Positions 1 to 9,370 are shown, numbered from the stretch's first letter. The stretch: DNA of 64,000 nucleotides from Clostridium frigidicarnis (GCF_900111985.1 NZ_FOKI01000004.1:62001-126000), one strand, 5' to 3'. Numbers and translations are program-made. Notes: generated from the sequence alone by a model not told the origin.

Positions 1-819
1 AAGGCTTATGAAGCTATGTTTAAAAGAGATATTAAAAGAATAGAAAATGCCATTGAAATACTAGATGAATGTCCTTTAGGTTGCTGCGCTTTAGCAGGTA
101 CAACATATAATATAGATAGAGAGTTTACCGCTAAAGAATTAGGATTCAAAAAACCTACAGATAATTTTTTAGATGGAGTATCGGATAGAGATTATTTAAT
201 TGAACTAAGTGCAGATTTTTCAATAATAATGATGCATTTATCAAGATTGTCAGAAGAACTTATTCTTTGGAGTTCTAAGGAATTTGATTTTATATCAATA
301 GATGATGAGTTTGCAACAGGAAGTTCAATAATGCCTCAAAAGAAAAATCCAGATGGACCAGAACTTATAAGAGGTAAAAGTGGTAGAGTTTATGGAACAT
401 TAATATCCTTATTAACTACAATGAAATCATTACCTTTGGCCTATAATAAAGATATGCAAGAAGATAAGGAAGTGTTTTTTGATGCACTTGATACTACCAG
501 TAAATGCTTAATAGTTATGGAAAGAATAATAGGGACAATGAAGGTGAAAAATGAGTCTATGAGAAATGCTGTTAAAGCAGGTTTTTTAAATGCTACTGAA
601 GTTGCAGATTATTTAGTTTGTAATGGAATGGCATTTAGAGATGCTCATAAAGTTGTTGGGGAGATTATTTTATTCTGTGAAGAAAAAGGAGTTAATATAG
701 AGAAGCTAACTTTAGATGAACTAAAACAATTTTCTAGTTGTTTTACAGAAGATATATATGACTTTATTGATTATGAAGTTTCAATCACAAAAGGAATAAA
801 GAATAATATGAATATGTAA
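1..819 (+). CDS. argH: Argininosuccinate lyase, C-terminal part (5' end outside window)
   Basis: The frame is open from base 1, so the gene begins upstream and about 272 residues are visible. Argininosuccinate lyase splits argininosuccinate into arginine and fumarate, the last step of arginine synthesis, in the cytoplasm. The fumarate-lyase superfamily signature GSSIMPQKKNPDGPE lies near residue 108 of the visible part and carries the flexible catalytic loop with its serine. The C-terminal helical domain follows, with residues typical of ArgH (LPLAYNKDMQEDKE). The stop is followed by a terminator hairpin, so this is probably the end of an arginine operon. Length is consistent with the usual C-terminal portion of a 440-470 residue enzyme. 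Confidence is high for the family. Confidence 0.95.
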   Translation, partial: KAYEAMFKRDIKRIENAIEILDECPLGCCALAGTTYNIDREFTAKELGFKKPTDNFLDGVSDRDYLIELSADFSIIMMHLSRLSEELILWSSKEFDFISIDDEFATGSSIMPQKKNPDGPELIRGKSGRVYGTLISLLTTMKSLPLAYNKDMQEDKEVFFDALDTTSKCLIVMERIIGTMKVKNESMRNAVKAGFLNATEVADYLVCNGMAFRDAHKVVGEIILFCEEKGVNIEKLTLDELKQFSSCFTEDIYDFIDYEVSITKGIKNNMNM

Positions 820-869
820 ATTTAAAAATTTATAAAATATATTATAAATTTAAAAACTTATATTTACAA

Positions 870-938
870 GCTATCTTTAATGCTAAACATATGCTAAAAA
901 GCAGTTTATATGGTTAGTTAAAGATAGCCTTTGTTTTT
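870..938 (+). terminator. Terminator after argH
   Basis: GCTATCTTTAA (870-880) pairs with TTAAAGATAGC (918-928), followed by a T-rich tail. The large loop can form a smaller inner stem. The remaining gap to 1172 holds only the promoter noted below and a seven-codon reading frame at 990-1013 that I do not consider a gene. Confidence 0.7.
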
Positions 939-1104
939 AGTGTATATTATTTATTAATTAGTGAAAAATTATAGATAGGAGTGATTCTTATGATGTTCAT
1001 AAAAATTATGTAGAAATATGAATGGATAGAATGTCAAAATCACATGAAAATTTAAAAAATACATATAAAAATTTAAAAAAATATAAAAATATTCGGCAAA
1101 ACCC

Positions 1105-1132
1105 TTGGCAAAATGAAAAAATGTGTTATTAT
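1105..1132 (+). promoter_or_regulatory. Promoter of the purine permease gene
   Basis: TTGGCA (1105-1110), a 16-base spacer and TATTAT (1127-1132) resemble a sigma-A promoter about 40 bases before the start codon. No purine riboswitch core was found upstream. Confidence 0.5.
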
Positions 1133-1172
1133 AGTAAAGGTGTTGAAAAAATAACTAGAAAGAGTGGTACAT

Positions 1173-2465
1173 ATGGAAAAGTATTTTAAACTTAAAGAAA
1201 ACAACACTACTGTAAAAAAAGAAATAGTAGCAGGAATAACTACATTTATGACAATGGCGTACATATTAATAGTTAACCCCTCTATTTTATCAGTAGCAGG
1301 AATGGATCCAGGGGCTGTATTTACAGCAACAGCATTATCAGCGGTCATTGCAACTCTTATAATGGGTTTATATGCAAAACTACCATTTGCACAAGCTCCA
1401 GGAATGGGATTAAACGCCTTTTTTGCGTTTACAATAGTTAAGGGTATGGGATATTCATATCAATTTGCATTAACAGCAGTTCTTTTAGAAGGAATTATAT
1501 TTATATTATTAACACTATTTAATGTTCGTGAAGCTATAGTTGATTCAATACCAATGAGCATTAAAAGAGGTATATCAGTAGGTATAGGATTATTAATTTC
1601 ATTAATAGGTCTTGAAGGAGCAGGCGTAGTTACTCATCCAGAGGGTGGTGGAACTATAGTTGCATTAGGAAATATAATATCAGGACAAGGATTAGTTGCA
1701 ATAATAGGAATATTAATAACAGGAATATTATTAGCTAAGAATGTAAAGGGAGCATTATTTTTAGGAATGCTTATTACAGCTATAGTTGGAATACCTTTAG
1801 GGGTAACACATTTTCCAACTTCATTAGTTAGTATGCCACCATCAATGAGTTCATCATTTTTTACTTTTGAATGGCATAATATCTTTACTTTTGATATGGC
1901 GATAGTATTATTTACTTTATTATTTATGGATATGTTTGATACAATAGGAACTTTAGTTGGAGTTGCTACTAAGGCTAATATGTTAGATGAAAATGGAAAA
2001 GTGCCAAATATAAAAAAGGCCCTTTTATCAGATGCTATTGGAACAACATTAGGAGCATGTCTTGGTACAAGTACTGTAAGTACATTTGTTGAGAGTGCAT
2101 CAGGGGTTGCAGAAGGCGGAAGAACTGGATTAACAGCAGTATCAACAGCAGTAATGTTCTTTTTAGCATTATTCTTTGCACCACTATTTTCAGTTATAAC
2201 TCCAGCAGTAACAGCATCAGCTTTAGTATTGGTTGGACTATTTATGATTGAGCCTATTAAAGAAATAAAGCTTGATGATTACACAGAAGCTATACCGGCA
2301 TTTTTAACAATTATAATGATGCCATTTTCTTATTCAATATCAGATGGTATAGTATTTGGAGTAATTTCATATATAGTATTAAAAGTATTCACTGGAAAGC
2401 GTAAAGACGTAAGTCTAGCAACAGTGATAATAGGTATAATATTTATACTTAAATTCTTAATTTAA
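1173..2465 (+). CDS. NCS2/AzgA-type purine (guanine/hypoxanthine/adenine) permease
   Basis: This is a polytopic membrane transporter of about 430 residues, the usual size of AzgA/PbuG proteins, predicted to import purine bases by proton symport. The N-terminal stretch KKEIVAGITTFMTMAYILIVNP, the APGMGLNAFF motif and the DMFDTIGTLVGV segment are characteristic of the family; about 12-13 hydrophobic segments are visible. An in-frame GTG at 1164 is possible, but ATG 1173 has the better spacing to AGAAAGAG. The gene stands alone between a promoter and a terminator. The exact purine specificity cannot be read from sequence. The adenosine deaminase-like gene 2 kb downstream is compatible with a purine salvage neighbourhood. 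Confidence 0.9.
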   Translation: MEKYFKLKENNTTVKKEIVAGITTFMTMAYILIVNPSILSVAGMDPGAVFTATALSAVIATLIMGLYAKLPFAQAPGMGLNAFFAFTIVKGMGYSYQFALTAVLLEGIIFILLTLFNVREAIVDSIPMSIKRGISVGIGLLISLIGLEGAGVVTHPEGGGTIVALGNIISGQGLVAIIGILITGILLAKNVKGALFLGMLITAIVGIPLGVTHFPTSLVSMPPSMSSSFFTFEWHNIFTFDMAIVLFTLLFMDMFDTIGTLVGVATKANMLDENGKVPNIKKALLSDAIGTTLGACLGTSTVSTFVESASGVAEGGRTGLTAVSTAVMFFLALFFAPLFSVITPAVTASALVLVGLFMIEPIKEIKLDDYTEAIPAFLTIIMMPFSYSISDGIVFGVISYIVLKVFTGKRKDVSLATVIIGIIFILKFLI

Positions 2466-2483
2466 GGCACATTGAATGTGCCT
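2465..2483. repeat. Minimal family-1 palindrome (collapsed repeat)
   Basis: AGGCACATTGAATGTGCCT is exactly the two outer ends of the family-1 repeat joined with no interior. It directly follows the permease stop codon. Confidence 0.5.
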
Positions 2484-2510
2484 AATATAAAGACACTAAA
2501 ACACTAAAAA

Positions 2511-2549
2511 ATTGCTTATGTGAAAATTTTTCATATAAGCAATTTTTAT
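2511..2549 (+). terminator. Terminator after the purine permease
   Basis: ATTGCTTATG pairs with CATATAAGCAAT around an A/T-rich loop and runs into TTTTTATTTT. From here to 2763 I see no gene and no recognised RNA, only AT-rich sequence. Confidence 0.85.
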
Positions 2550-2763
2550 TTTAGATAATAAAAATATATGGAACTATAGATTAAAATCTTAATGAACTAG
2601 CGTATATTTTATAATTTTTTAGGTTTACTTAGACAATATCCTCTTTTAACAGAGCTTTTTTTAGATTATAATATATATTTGGTATACCTTTTAACTCTAT
2701 AGGATATTATAGAGATGAAATATATGGATAACCTTAAAATACATTAAATATGTAATTTAATCA

Positions 2764-2852
2764 GTGACAAGTTGTAAGTGACAAGAGAGTTAAGGATGAA
2801 ATCTTCTTAAGAAGATGTTAACAATAACTGTCAATTTTCAATTATAACGAGG
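2764..2852. repeat. Family-2 intergenic repeat
   Basis: The copy carries the family blocks in order: GTGACAAGTTGTAAGTGACAAG, the palindrome around ATCTTCTTAAGAAGAT, then AACTGTCAATTTTCAATTATAAC. Copies sharing these blocks recur at least nine times in the window. It lies 60 bases before the methyltransferase start. Confidence 0.7.
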
Positions 2853-2912
2853 TTTAGCCACTTTGTTCTAAATATAATATATAGTTAATTTATACTTAAT
2901 GGAGGATGATTT

Positions 2913-3731
2913 ATGAATCAACAAGAATGCAATGAAAGTAATAAAGAAGTATGCATTGATATAAATGAGGAAGCGTGGAATAAGGAAACATATGATGCAT
3001 GGGTTGAAAGATTAGGAGAACCTAAAATGGCGGCTGAAAAGATAAAGAAAAATCCTACAAAACCTATATCTGTTATTTACAACAAGTTTGGAGATGTAAA
3101 TAACAAAAAAATAATGAATTTAATGGGATCAAACGGAAATAAGGCTGTAGCATTGAGCTTATTAGGAGCTAATGTAACTGTAGTTGATTTTTCAGAGGGA
3201 AATAAAAGATATGCTATGGATTTAGCTAAAGAAGCAAATGTAAATATAAAATATGTTTTATCTGATGTTCTTAAACTTCCAAAGGAAGAACTTACAGGAG
3301 ATTATGATATAGTATTTGCTGAAATGGGAATACTACATTATTTTTCAGATTTAAAACCTTTTTTAAATATAGTACATAAATTGTTAAGTAATAATGGAAT
3401 ATTTGTTATAAGGGATTTCCATCCTGTTTCTACAAAATTAATTTCATCAAGGGGATCAACAGCTAAAGTCCGTAAACATAAAGTTACAGGAGATTATTTT
3501 GATACTTCTCTTGAAGAAAAACTTATATCTTATTCAAAATATTTAAATGACAATGAAGAACCTAAAACAGTACTACTTCGCAAATGGAATTTAGGGGAAA
3601 TAGTAACAGCCGTATCCCAATCAGGTTTAATGATAAAGAGCTTAGATGAGGAAGCAAATTTATCCTCAGAGGTTTTTGATAAAGGGATACCAAAGACATT
3701 CACTTTAGTTGCTGAAAAGCATGTAAGATAA
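2913..3731 (+). CDS. Class I SAM-dependent methyltransferase
   Basis: A 272-residue cytoplasmic protein with a Rossmann-type methyltransferase core. Motif I is seen as NLMGSNGNKAVALSLLGA (about residues 70-87), the acidic ribose-binding end of strand 2 as VVDFSE, a motif II-like LSDVLKLPKE, and motif IV as DIVFAEMGILHYFSDL. The C-terminal third (residues 170-272) is a variable substrate-binding cap. ATG 2913 follows ATGGAGGATG. The gene is monocistronic: a repeat lies upstream and a hairpin terminator downstream. The methyl acceptor cannot be predicted; small-molecule acceptors are commonest for this fold variant. Confidence 0.85.
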   Translation: MNQQECNESNKEVCIDINEEAWNKETYDAWVERLGEPKMAAEKIKKNPTKPISVIYNKFGDVNNKKIMNLMGSNGNKAVALSLLGANVTVVDFSEGNKRYAMDLAKEANVNIKYVLSDVLKLPKEELTGDYDIVFAEMGILHYFSDLKPFLNIVHKLLSNNGIFVIRDFHPVSTKLISSRGSTAKVRKHKVTGDYFDTSLEEKLISYSKYLNDNEEPKTVLLRKWNLGEIVTAVSQSGLMIKSLDEEANLSSEVFDKGIPKTFTLVAEKHVR

Positions 3732-3810
3732 GTTTAATTAAGTAATTTCTAGTTTTGGATGGAGTTTGATTAAACTTAGAGAATAAATTTAATAGTTTGT
3801 TTTAAATTAT

Positions 3811-3858
3811 GGCAAGGAAACCCCAGACTAGTATGTTTTGGAATTCCTTGCCGCTTTT
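3811..3858. terminator. Bidirectional terminator between convergent genes
   Basis: GGCAAGGAA (3811-3819) pairs with TTCCTTGCC (3844-3852), followed by GCTTTTGT. It separates the methyltransferase from the minus-strand gene ending at 3877 and could serve both. Confidence 0.7.
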
Positions 3859-3876
3859 GTAGCGAATTATTACTAA

Positions 3877-4344
3877 TTAAGATTTTCGTCCCTTAGCAGA
3901 AATGTTTTCAATAGTTATTTTTATTACTTTAGTTTTTGAGGCTAAATTTTCAATATATTTAGTACCTTCATCTATGTAATTAGGAGAATACTTATTAATT
4001 AATTCCAAAAGAACTAAATTTTTTTCATTATCATGAACTTCAGTTGCTAAGCCGAATACAATTACGCTTTCATATTCTGTGCTAAACTTTTCAGGGAGAA
4101 TATGAGTTTTTCCAACTACACAAAATGAGATTTTGTTATTATTATTAATGCTATCTATTTTATGGCCTTCGGTGGCAGAATGAAAATAGATGGAGTTATT
4201 CATATAGACATAACTTAGTGGCACGCCATAGGCATATCCATTTTCACTTAAACATGATAAAATACCATAATCACAAGATTTTAAAATTTTTATAGAATCT
4301 TCTTTAGTAAGTTCTCTGTTTTTCTTTCTAAGTTCTCTAAACAT
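3877..4344 (-). CDS. Pyridoxamine 5'-phosphate oxidase-like FMN-binding protein (NimA-like)
   Basis: A 155-residue protein of the split-barrel flavin-binding superfamily. The N-terminus FRELRKKNREL and the segment CDYGILSCLSENGYAYGVPLSYVY match the small NimA/5-nitroimidazole-reductase-like proteins abundant in clostridia; YFHSATEGHKID is the usual phosphate-contact region. These proteins bind FMN or haem and carry out poorly defined redox chemistry. It starts 17 bases after the stop of the adenosine deaminase-like gene, with GGAGGTG in the gap, so the two are probably co-transcribed. A specific drug-resistance role is not implied. Confidence 0.85.
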   Translation of the reverse strand: MFRELRKKNRELTKEDSIKILKSCDYGILSCLSENGYAYGVPLSYVYMNNSIYFHSATEGHKIDSINNNNKISFCVVGKTHILPEKFSTEYESVIVFGLATEVHDNEKNLVLLELINKYSPNYIDEGTKYIENLASKTKVIKITIENISAKGRKS

Positions 4345-4361
4345 ATATAGGCACCTCCAAA

Positions 4362-5306
4362 TTATAATAAAGACATATGACGTATTTCATTTAATTCATC
4401 TTCATTAAAAACTCCAGATTTATAAAGATATAAATATTCCTCTGAAACTCCACTATTAAATAGCAGTAAGTCATCAGTATTTATGCTCAAAGTTACACCG
4501 CTATCAAATAAAATTCTAGAGGGATGTTTTTTTATGTCATCAATAGCTCCTAAAATAAAATTACTGCTTGGACATATGTTTAATCTAATATTTCTTTCTT
4601 TTATAAGAGAAATGACATATTCATCAGAATAAGCCCCAATGCCATGTTGTATTTCATCTATATTTAATATTTCTATAGCTTTTTTTACATTTTCTGCACC
4701 ATGAAATTCTCCACAATGAACTTTAAGTTTAAGACCTTTTTCTTTTGCATATTTATAGTAAGGTTTGAACTTTTCAAAATCATCAATAGATTCATCCCCA
4801 TATAAATCTAAGGACTTAAATACACCGCTATCTATACAGGGTATTAAAAAGTTCTCTAGACCTTCAGTTGTTATGGATTTAGGCATTCCAATTTCTGGCC
4901 TGAAATCTATACTGTTAGCATATTTAGTTTTAACTTTAAGTATAGAATTAAAAAAGTCATTATAGTTATTGAAATATCTTAAGTCATTGCAATCTATACT
5001 AGGTTCCAAAATTTTAACTCCATCCTCTATAGCTTCTTTTAGAGTAGCCTCTATTAGAAATTCAATATCAGAGCCTTTGGTAATAAATTTAATAGTTTCA
5101 CCAAAAATATAATTATCTAAACCTAAAAGGCCTTCCATTTTATTTGGAGGTGGCGTTACATTACCGCTTGCCCACTTGTTAAATGTAGAAAACCTCATAC
5201 CAAGACCACAGTGATTATGTAGATCACCCTTAGGGGTTTTTCTTATTTTAGATAAATCATCTGATTTTAATCCTTCTTTAAATAAGAAATCATATTGGTT
5301 ATTCAT
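4362..5306 (-). CDS. Adenosine deaminase-like metallohydrolase, short C-terminus
   Basis: An amidohydrolase-fold protein of about 314 residues. Zinc and catalytic residues of adenosine/AMP deaminases are present: DLHNH (first HxH), KVHCGE (zinc His and catalytic Glu), the EIQHGIGA His, and the NTDD aspartate pair. The predicted reaction is hydrolytic deamination of adenosine or a related 6-amino purine. ATG 5306 is preferred over one nine codons upstream because TAGGAGGATTT precedes it at normal spacing. The protein stops at EIRHMSLL, where family members usually continue about 20-25 residues into a final helix, so it is short or truncated. It is followed closely by the FMN-protein gene. Confidence 0.85.
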   Translation of the reverse strand: MNNQYDFLFKEGLKSDDLSKIRKTPKGDLHNHCGLGMRFSTFNKWASGNVTPPPNKMEGLLGLDNYIFGETIKFITKGSDIEFLIEATLKEAIEDGVKILEPSIDCNDLRYFNNYNDFFNSILKVKTKYANSIDFRPEIGMPKSITTEGLENFLIPCIDSGVFKSLDLYGDESIDDFEKFKPYYKYAKEKGLKLKVHCGEFHGAENVKKAIEILNIDEIQHGIGAYSDEYVISLIKERNIRLNICPSSNFILGAIDDIKKHPSRILFDSGVTLSINTDDLLLFNSGVSEEYLYLYKSGVFNEDELNEIRHMSLL

Positions 5307-5333
5307 ATAAAATCCTCCTAGAAATTTTCTCAA

Positions 5334-5692
5334 TAAATAATTAAATAATAAATTAGGATAAGATTTAGGAGTTCAAAACCATATCCATAAATTTATCGTC
5401 ACCTTTGTTATTGGGTTTATTAAAGCATCTTTACCATACTTTTCTGATATTTTAATACATCAATATAGCCCTATTACATAAGCAAATTCTGAGTTGAATT
5501 TAATCATGTAACCGACTCATCTACAAATGTAATATATGTATTACAATTATATCATATGTTTGTAAAATTAATACTTTGTGAAAATAAAAAATCTGTTTAG
5601 AATAAAATTAATTATAATAAAATGCAATAATAATAAAGGTTATTTTCGTGATATAATAATGTAAATTAGAAATTTTAGCCTTTTATTTAAGG
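5334..5692. other. Intergenic region with a possible decayed reading frame
   Basis: On the minus strand from 5507 to about 5375 a frame reads MIKFNSEFAYVIGLY, a TGA, then CIKISEKYGKDALINPITKV before another TGA. It looks protein-like but is interrupted and may be a gene remnant. An AT-rich palindrome (GTAATACATATATTAC, about 5527-5542) lies beyond it. Nothing else was recognised. Confidence 0.25.
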
Positions 5693-5740
5693 AAGAAATC
5701 CTTAATTGTCAATTCTCAATTTTAAATTGTCAATTAAAAC
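5693..5740. repeat. Family-2 repeat, 3'-end fragment
   Basis: Only the CAATTGTCAATT-type end is present (AATTGTCAATTCTCAATTTT and a second TTGTCAATTAAAAC block). It lies 60 bases upstream of the ABC exporter start. Confidence 0.6.
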
Positions 5741-5798
5741 GTGGTGTTCTAATAAGAATATAAACATAAATATATTATAGATACTAGGAGCGAGATGC

Positions 5799-7538
5799 AT
5801 GAATTTTATAAGAGAATATATGAATAAGTATTGGAAATCATTTGGATTTGCCTTGTGTTTTCTTACTTTAGAGACATTATGTGATCTTTTACAACCAACT
5901 ATAATGTCAAGAATCATTGACATAGGAGTAAAAAATAAAGATATAAATTATGTTGTGAATATGGGACTCATAATGCTTTTAATAACTGGACTTGGAGCTG
6001 TTTTTGCTTTAAATAGAAGTATACTAGCAAGTAAGGTTTCACAGCATTTTGGAGCTGACTTAAGGGAAGGACTTTTTAAAAAAATAAATACTTTTTCATT
6101 TGAAAACATAGATAAGTTTAATAGAGCATCACTGATTACTAGAGTAACAAATGACGTCAATCAAGTGCAGGTTTTTATTAATGGATTAATGAGAATTTTT
6201 GTTAAGGCACCACTGTTATGTATTGGTAGTATTATAATGGCAGTTAGATTAAACCCATCTATGTCATTGGTTATTATAGGTATAATGCCAATAATCATAG
6301 CAATAATGACAATTAATATGAAGAAGGGATATCCTCATTTCAGAAAAGTACAAAATTCATTAGACAAAGTAAATAGTATTATAAGAGAATATTTATCTGG
6401 TATAAGAGTTGTAAAGGCATTTAATAAATTTGACTACGAAAAAGATAAATTTGATATATATAATAATGAACTGTTAAATTCTTCAACTAAAGCAATGAGA
6501 GTTATGTGTTTTTTTAATCCTGCAATCACGTTAGTAGTTAATATCGGTATAATAATTGTTATTTGGATTGGAGGCATAAGAGTATCAAATGGAAATATGC
6601 AAGTTGGGCAGATAGTTGCATTTATTAATTATATGGGTCAGATTTTAAGTTCTCTAATATTAATATCATATATACTTAACACATTTGTTAGAGTTAAAGC
6701 ATCCTCAGAAAGAATACAGAAAGTTTTTGATGAAAAAAATAATATATCACAAGATAATTCTTTAGAATTTAATAATGATGAAAAAAACATGTTTATAGAA
6801 TTTAATGATGTATGTTTTTCTTATATTAAAGAAGTAAAAGATTATAATATCAAGAACATAAATTTTAAGTTGAGCAGTGGAGAAACTATAGGAATTATAG
6901 GATCTACAGGGTCAGGCAAAACCACCATTGTGAACCTTATACCAAGGTTCTATGATGTGGATTGTGGAAGTATAAAAATAGGAGAAAACAATATTAAGGA
7001 TATTAATTTGAAATATCTAAGAAATAAAATATCAATAGTTCCTCAAAAGAATATATTATTTACAGGTACCATAATGGACAATATAAAGTGGGGAAAAGAA
7101 AATGCAACCTTAGAAGAAGTTGAAAGGGTAGCTAAAATTGCTGATGCCCATAATTTTATATGTGGATTTAAGGATGGATATAATACAATGATAGGACAAG
7201 GCGGAGTAAATGTTTCAGGGGGACAGAAGCAGAGAATATCAATTGCAAGAGCAATAATTAAAAATCCGGAAATACTTATATTAGATGATTGTACTAGTGC
7301 TGTAGATGCAAATACAGAACTTAACATAAAAAATGGATTAAAAGAACAGCTTAATAATTCAATATGTATTATCATAGCCCAAAGAATAACTTCAGTTATG
7401 GATGCAGATAAAATTATAGTTTTAGATAATGGAGAAATAGTTGGAGAAGGAAATCATAAAGAGCTTATGCAAAATTGTAGTGTTTATAAAGATATCTTTA
7501 TATCTCAAATGGGTAGAACAGGAGATGATAAAAGATGA
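5799..7538 (+). CDS. ABC exporter half-transporter with degenerate ATP site (heterodimer subunit 1)
   Basis: A 579-residue membrane-domain/ATPase fusion: six hydrophobic segments in residues 1-310, then a nucleotide-binding domain. Walker A is GSTGSGKTT and the signature VSGGQ. The Walker B end reads LILDDCTS, with Asp where the catalytic Glu is expected, and the switch loop reads IIIAQR, with Gln for the usual His. These two changes mark the degenerate half of heterodimeric exporters such as BmrC/BmrD or TM287/288. The downstream gene overlaps by four bases (ATGA) and supplies the canonical partner. Substrates of such pairs are often drugs or peptides; here it is unknown. ATG 5799 follows AGGAG. 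Confidence 0.93.
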   Translation: MNFIREYMNKYWKSFGFALCFLTLETLCDLLQPTIMSRIIDIGVKNKDINYVVNMGLIMLLITGLGAVFALNRSILASKVSQHFGADLREGLFKKINTFSFENIDKFNRASLITRVTNDVNQVQVFINGLMRIFVKAPLLCIGSIIMAVRLNPSMSLVIIGIMPIIIAIMTINMKKGYPHFRKVQNSLDKVNSIIREYLSGIRVVKAFNKFDYEKDKFDIYNNELLNSSTKAMRVMCFFNPAITLVVNIGIIIVIWIGGIRVSNGNMQVGQIVAFINYMGQILSSLILISYILNTFVRVKASSERIQKVFDEKNNISQDNSLEFNNDEKNMFIEFNDVCFSYIKEVKDYNIKNINFKLSSGETIGIIGSTGSGKTTIVNLIPRFYDVDCGSIKIGENNIKDINLKYLRNKISIVPQKNILFTGTIMDNIKWGKENATLEEVERVAKIADAHNFICGFKDGYNTMIGQGGVNVSGGQKQRISIARAIIKNPEILILDDCTSAVDANTELNIKNGLKEQLNNSICIIIAQRITSVMDADKIIVLDNGEIVGEGNHKELMQNCSVYKDIFISQMGRTGDDKR

Positions 7539-9349
7539 ATACAATGGGAGCAAGAAAAAATAATAGTGGAAGATTTTTACCCAAGGCAAAGCCTAAAAAT
7601 ATAAAAGAAACTCTTAAAAGATTATGGATGTATATTAAAGGAGAAAGAAAACAACTAGTATTAGTTTTTATATTTATTATAATTGACTCAATAGTAGTTT
7701 TGTTTATACCTTATTTAATTGGGCGATCAATTGACTTAATATCTTTAGACAACATAGAATTTAGTCTTTTATCTATATCAGTTTTGGCTTTATTAATGGC
7801 ATATTTAGGTGATGTAATAATTAATTTTATAAAAGGGTGGCTTATTGTAGGCATATCTCAACGGGTAGTTAGAAATATGAGAAGAGCATTATTTGAGAAA
7901 CTTCAGAAATTACCTATAGAATTTTTTGATACCAATTCAAATGGAGATATAATGAGTCGACTTACAAATGATATAGATAATATAAATACTGTTATATCTC
8001 AGTCTTTGGTTCAGCTTATGGCAGGAATCATAAGTATTGTGGGATCTTTAGTTATGATGCTTATATTAAGTCCGATTTTAACACTATTTACAATGATTAC
8101 AGTACCACTAGTTTTTTTATTAACTCGAAGCATAGCAAGAAAAACTAAGGTGCTATTTAAGAATCAGCAGGTAGAATTGGGTAAACTAAATGGACATATA
8201 GAAGAAGTAATATCAGGTTTAGAAGTAGTTAAGGCTTTTAATCATGAAGAAAAGGCATTAGAAGAATTTAGAGAAGTTAATTCTAAATTATTGAATGTTG
8301 GATTAAAAGCACAAATATGGTCATCATTTTTAATGCCATTTATGAATGTAATTAGCAATATTGGATTTGCAACTGTGTCTGTTGTAGGTGGAATACTAGC
8401 AGTAAAAAATCTAATCACCGTTGGGGTAATAGCTAGTTTTATAAATTACTCTAGACAATTTACTAGGCCATTAAATGATTTGGCTAATGTATTTAACACA
8501 TTACAGGCAGCTTTAGCAGGGTCTGAAAGAGTTTTTGAAGTTCTTGATGAAAAAGAAGAAAAGAAGGATATAGTAAATGCCAGAAGTATAGTTAACATTA
8601 GAGGAGAGATAGAATTTAAGGATGTTGGTTTTGAATACAAATATAATGAACCAATATTAAAAAAGATAAACTTTAAAGTTAAACCTGGAAGTAGTATTGC
8701 TTTAGTTGGACCAACTGGAGCAGGAAAAACTACCATTGTAAATCTTATTACAAGGTTTTACGATGTTTCAAAGGGGGAAATTTTAATTGATGGGATAGAT
8801 ATAAGAAACTATAAAAGAGAGGATTTAAGAAAAATATTTGGAATAGTTCTTCAAGACGCATATTTATTTTCAGGAACAATAAAAGAAAACATAAAATATG
8901 GAAACTTAAATGCTACTGATGAAGAAATGAAAGATGCTGCAAAAAAGGCAAATGCTCATAGTTTCATTAAATACCTTCCAAAAAGATATGATACATTGCT
9001 ATCAGAAAGTGGTCAAAATTTAAGTCAGGGACAGAGACAACTTTTAACAATAGCTAGAGCAATTCTTGCTGAACCTTCTATTTTAATATTAGATGAGGCT
9101 ACTAGCAGTGTAGATACTAGAACAGAAATTAAGATACAGGAAGCTATGCTTAAAGTAATGAAAAATAGAACAAGTTTTATAATTGCACATAGACTTAGCA
9201 CAATTAGAGATTGTGATATTATTATGGTTATAGATAATGGAGAAATACTTGAAAGTGGAAATCATGAAGAGCTTATAAAGAAAAAAGGGTCATACTATAA
9301 CATGTATTATAAGCAAATCCCATTAAGTTATAGGAATAATATAAATTAA
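7535..9349 (+). CDS. ABC exporter half-transporter, catalytic subunit (heterodimer subunit 2)
   Basis: A 604-residue partner of the preceding gene, with an N-terminal extension of about 25 polar residues, a six-helix membrane domain and a nucleotide-binding domain. Walker A is GPTGAGKTT, Walker B ends LILDEATS with the catalytic Glu, and the switch His is present in FIIAHR. Its signature motif is LSQGQ instead of LSGGQ, which is the expected counterpart of the degenerate site formed with subunit 1. The ATGA overlap indicates translational coupling and fixed stoichiometry. A family-1 repeat starts 21 bases after the stop, with no other clear terminator. Confidence 0.93.
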   Translation: MNTMGARKNNSGRFLPKAKPKNIKETLKRLWMYIKGERKQLVLVFIFIIIDSIVVLFIPYLIGRSIDLISLDNIEFSLLSISVLALLMAYLGDVIINFIKGWLIVGISQRVVRNMRRALFEKLQKLPIEFFDTNSNGDIMSRLTNDIDNINTVISQSLVQLMAGIISIVGSLVMMLILSPILTLFTMITVPLVFLLTRSIARKTKVLFKNQQVELGKLNGHIEEVISGLEVVKAFNHEEKALEEFREVNSKLLNVGLKAQIWSSFLMPFMNVISNIGFATVSVVGGILAVKNLITVGVIASFINYSRQFTRPLNDLANVFNTLQAALAGSERVFEVLDEKEEKKDIVNARSIVNIRGEIEFKDVGFEYKYNEPILKKINFKVKPGSSIALVGPTGAGKTTIVNLITRFYDVSKGEILIDGIDIRNYKREDLRKIFGIVLQDAYLFSGTIKENIKYGNLNATDEEMKDAAKKANAHSFIKYLPKRYDTLLSESGQNLSQGQRQLLTIARAILAEPSILILDEATSSVDTRTEIKIQEAMLKVMKNRTSFIIAHRLSTIRDCDIIMVIDNGEILESGNHEELIKKKGSYYNMYYKQIPLSYRNNIN

Positions 9350-9370
9350 TATTAATATTTATATTATATA

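Noticed and set aside
990-1013. Seven-codon frame with GATAGGAG upstream before the purine permease
   Set aside because: Too short and no attenuator-like structure next to it; likely chance in AT-rich sequence.
820-1172. Purine riboswitch before the permease
   Set aside because: No purine-aptamer core or kissing-loop pattern was found.
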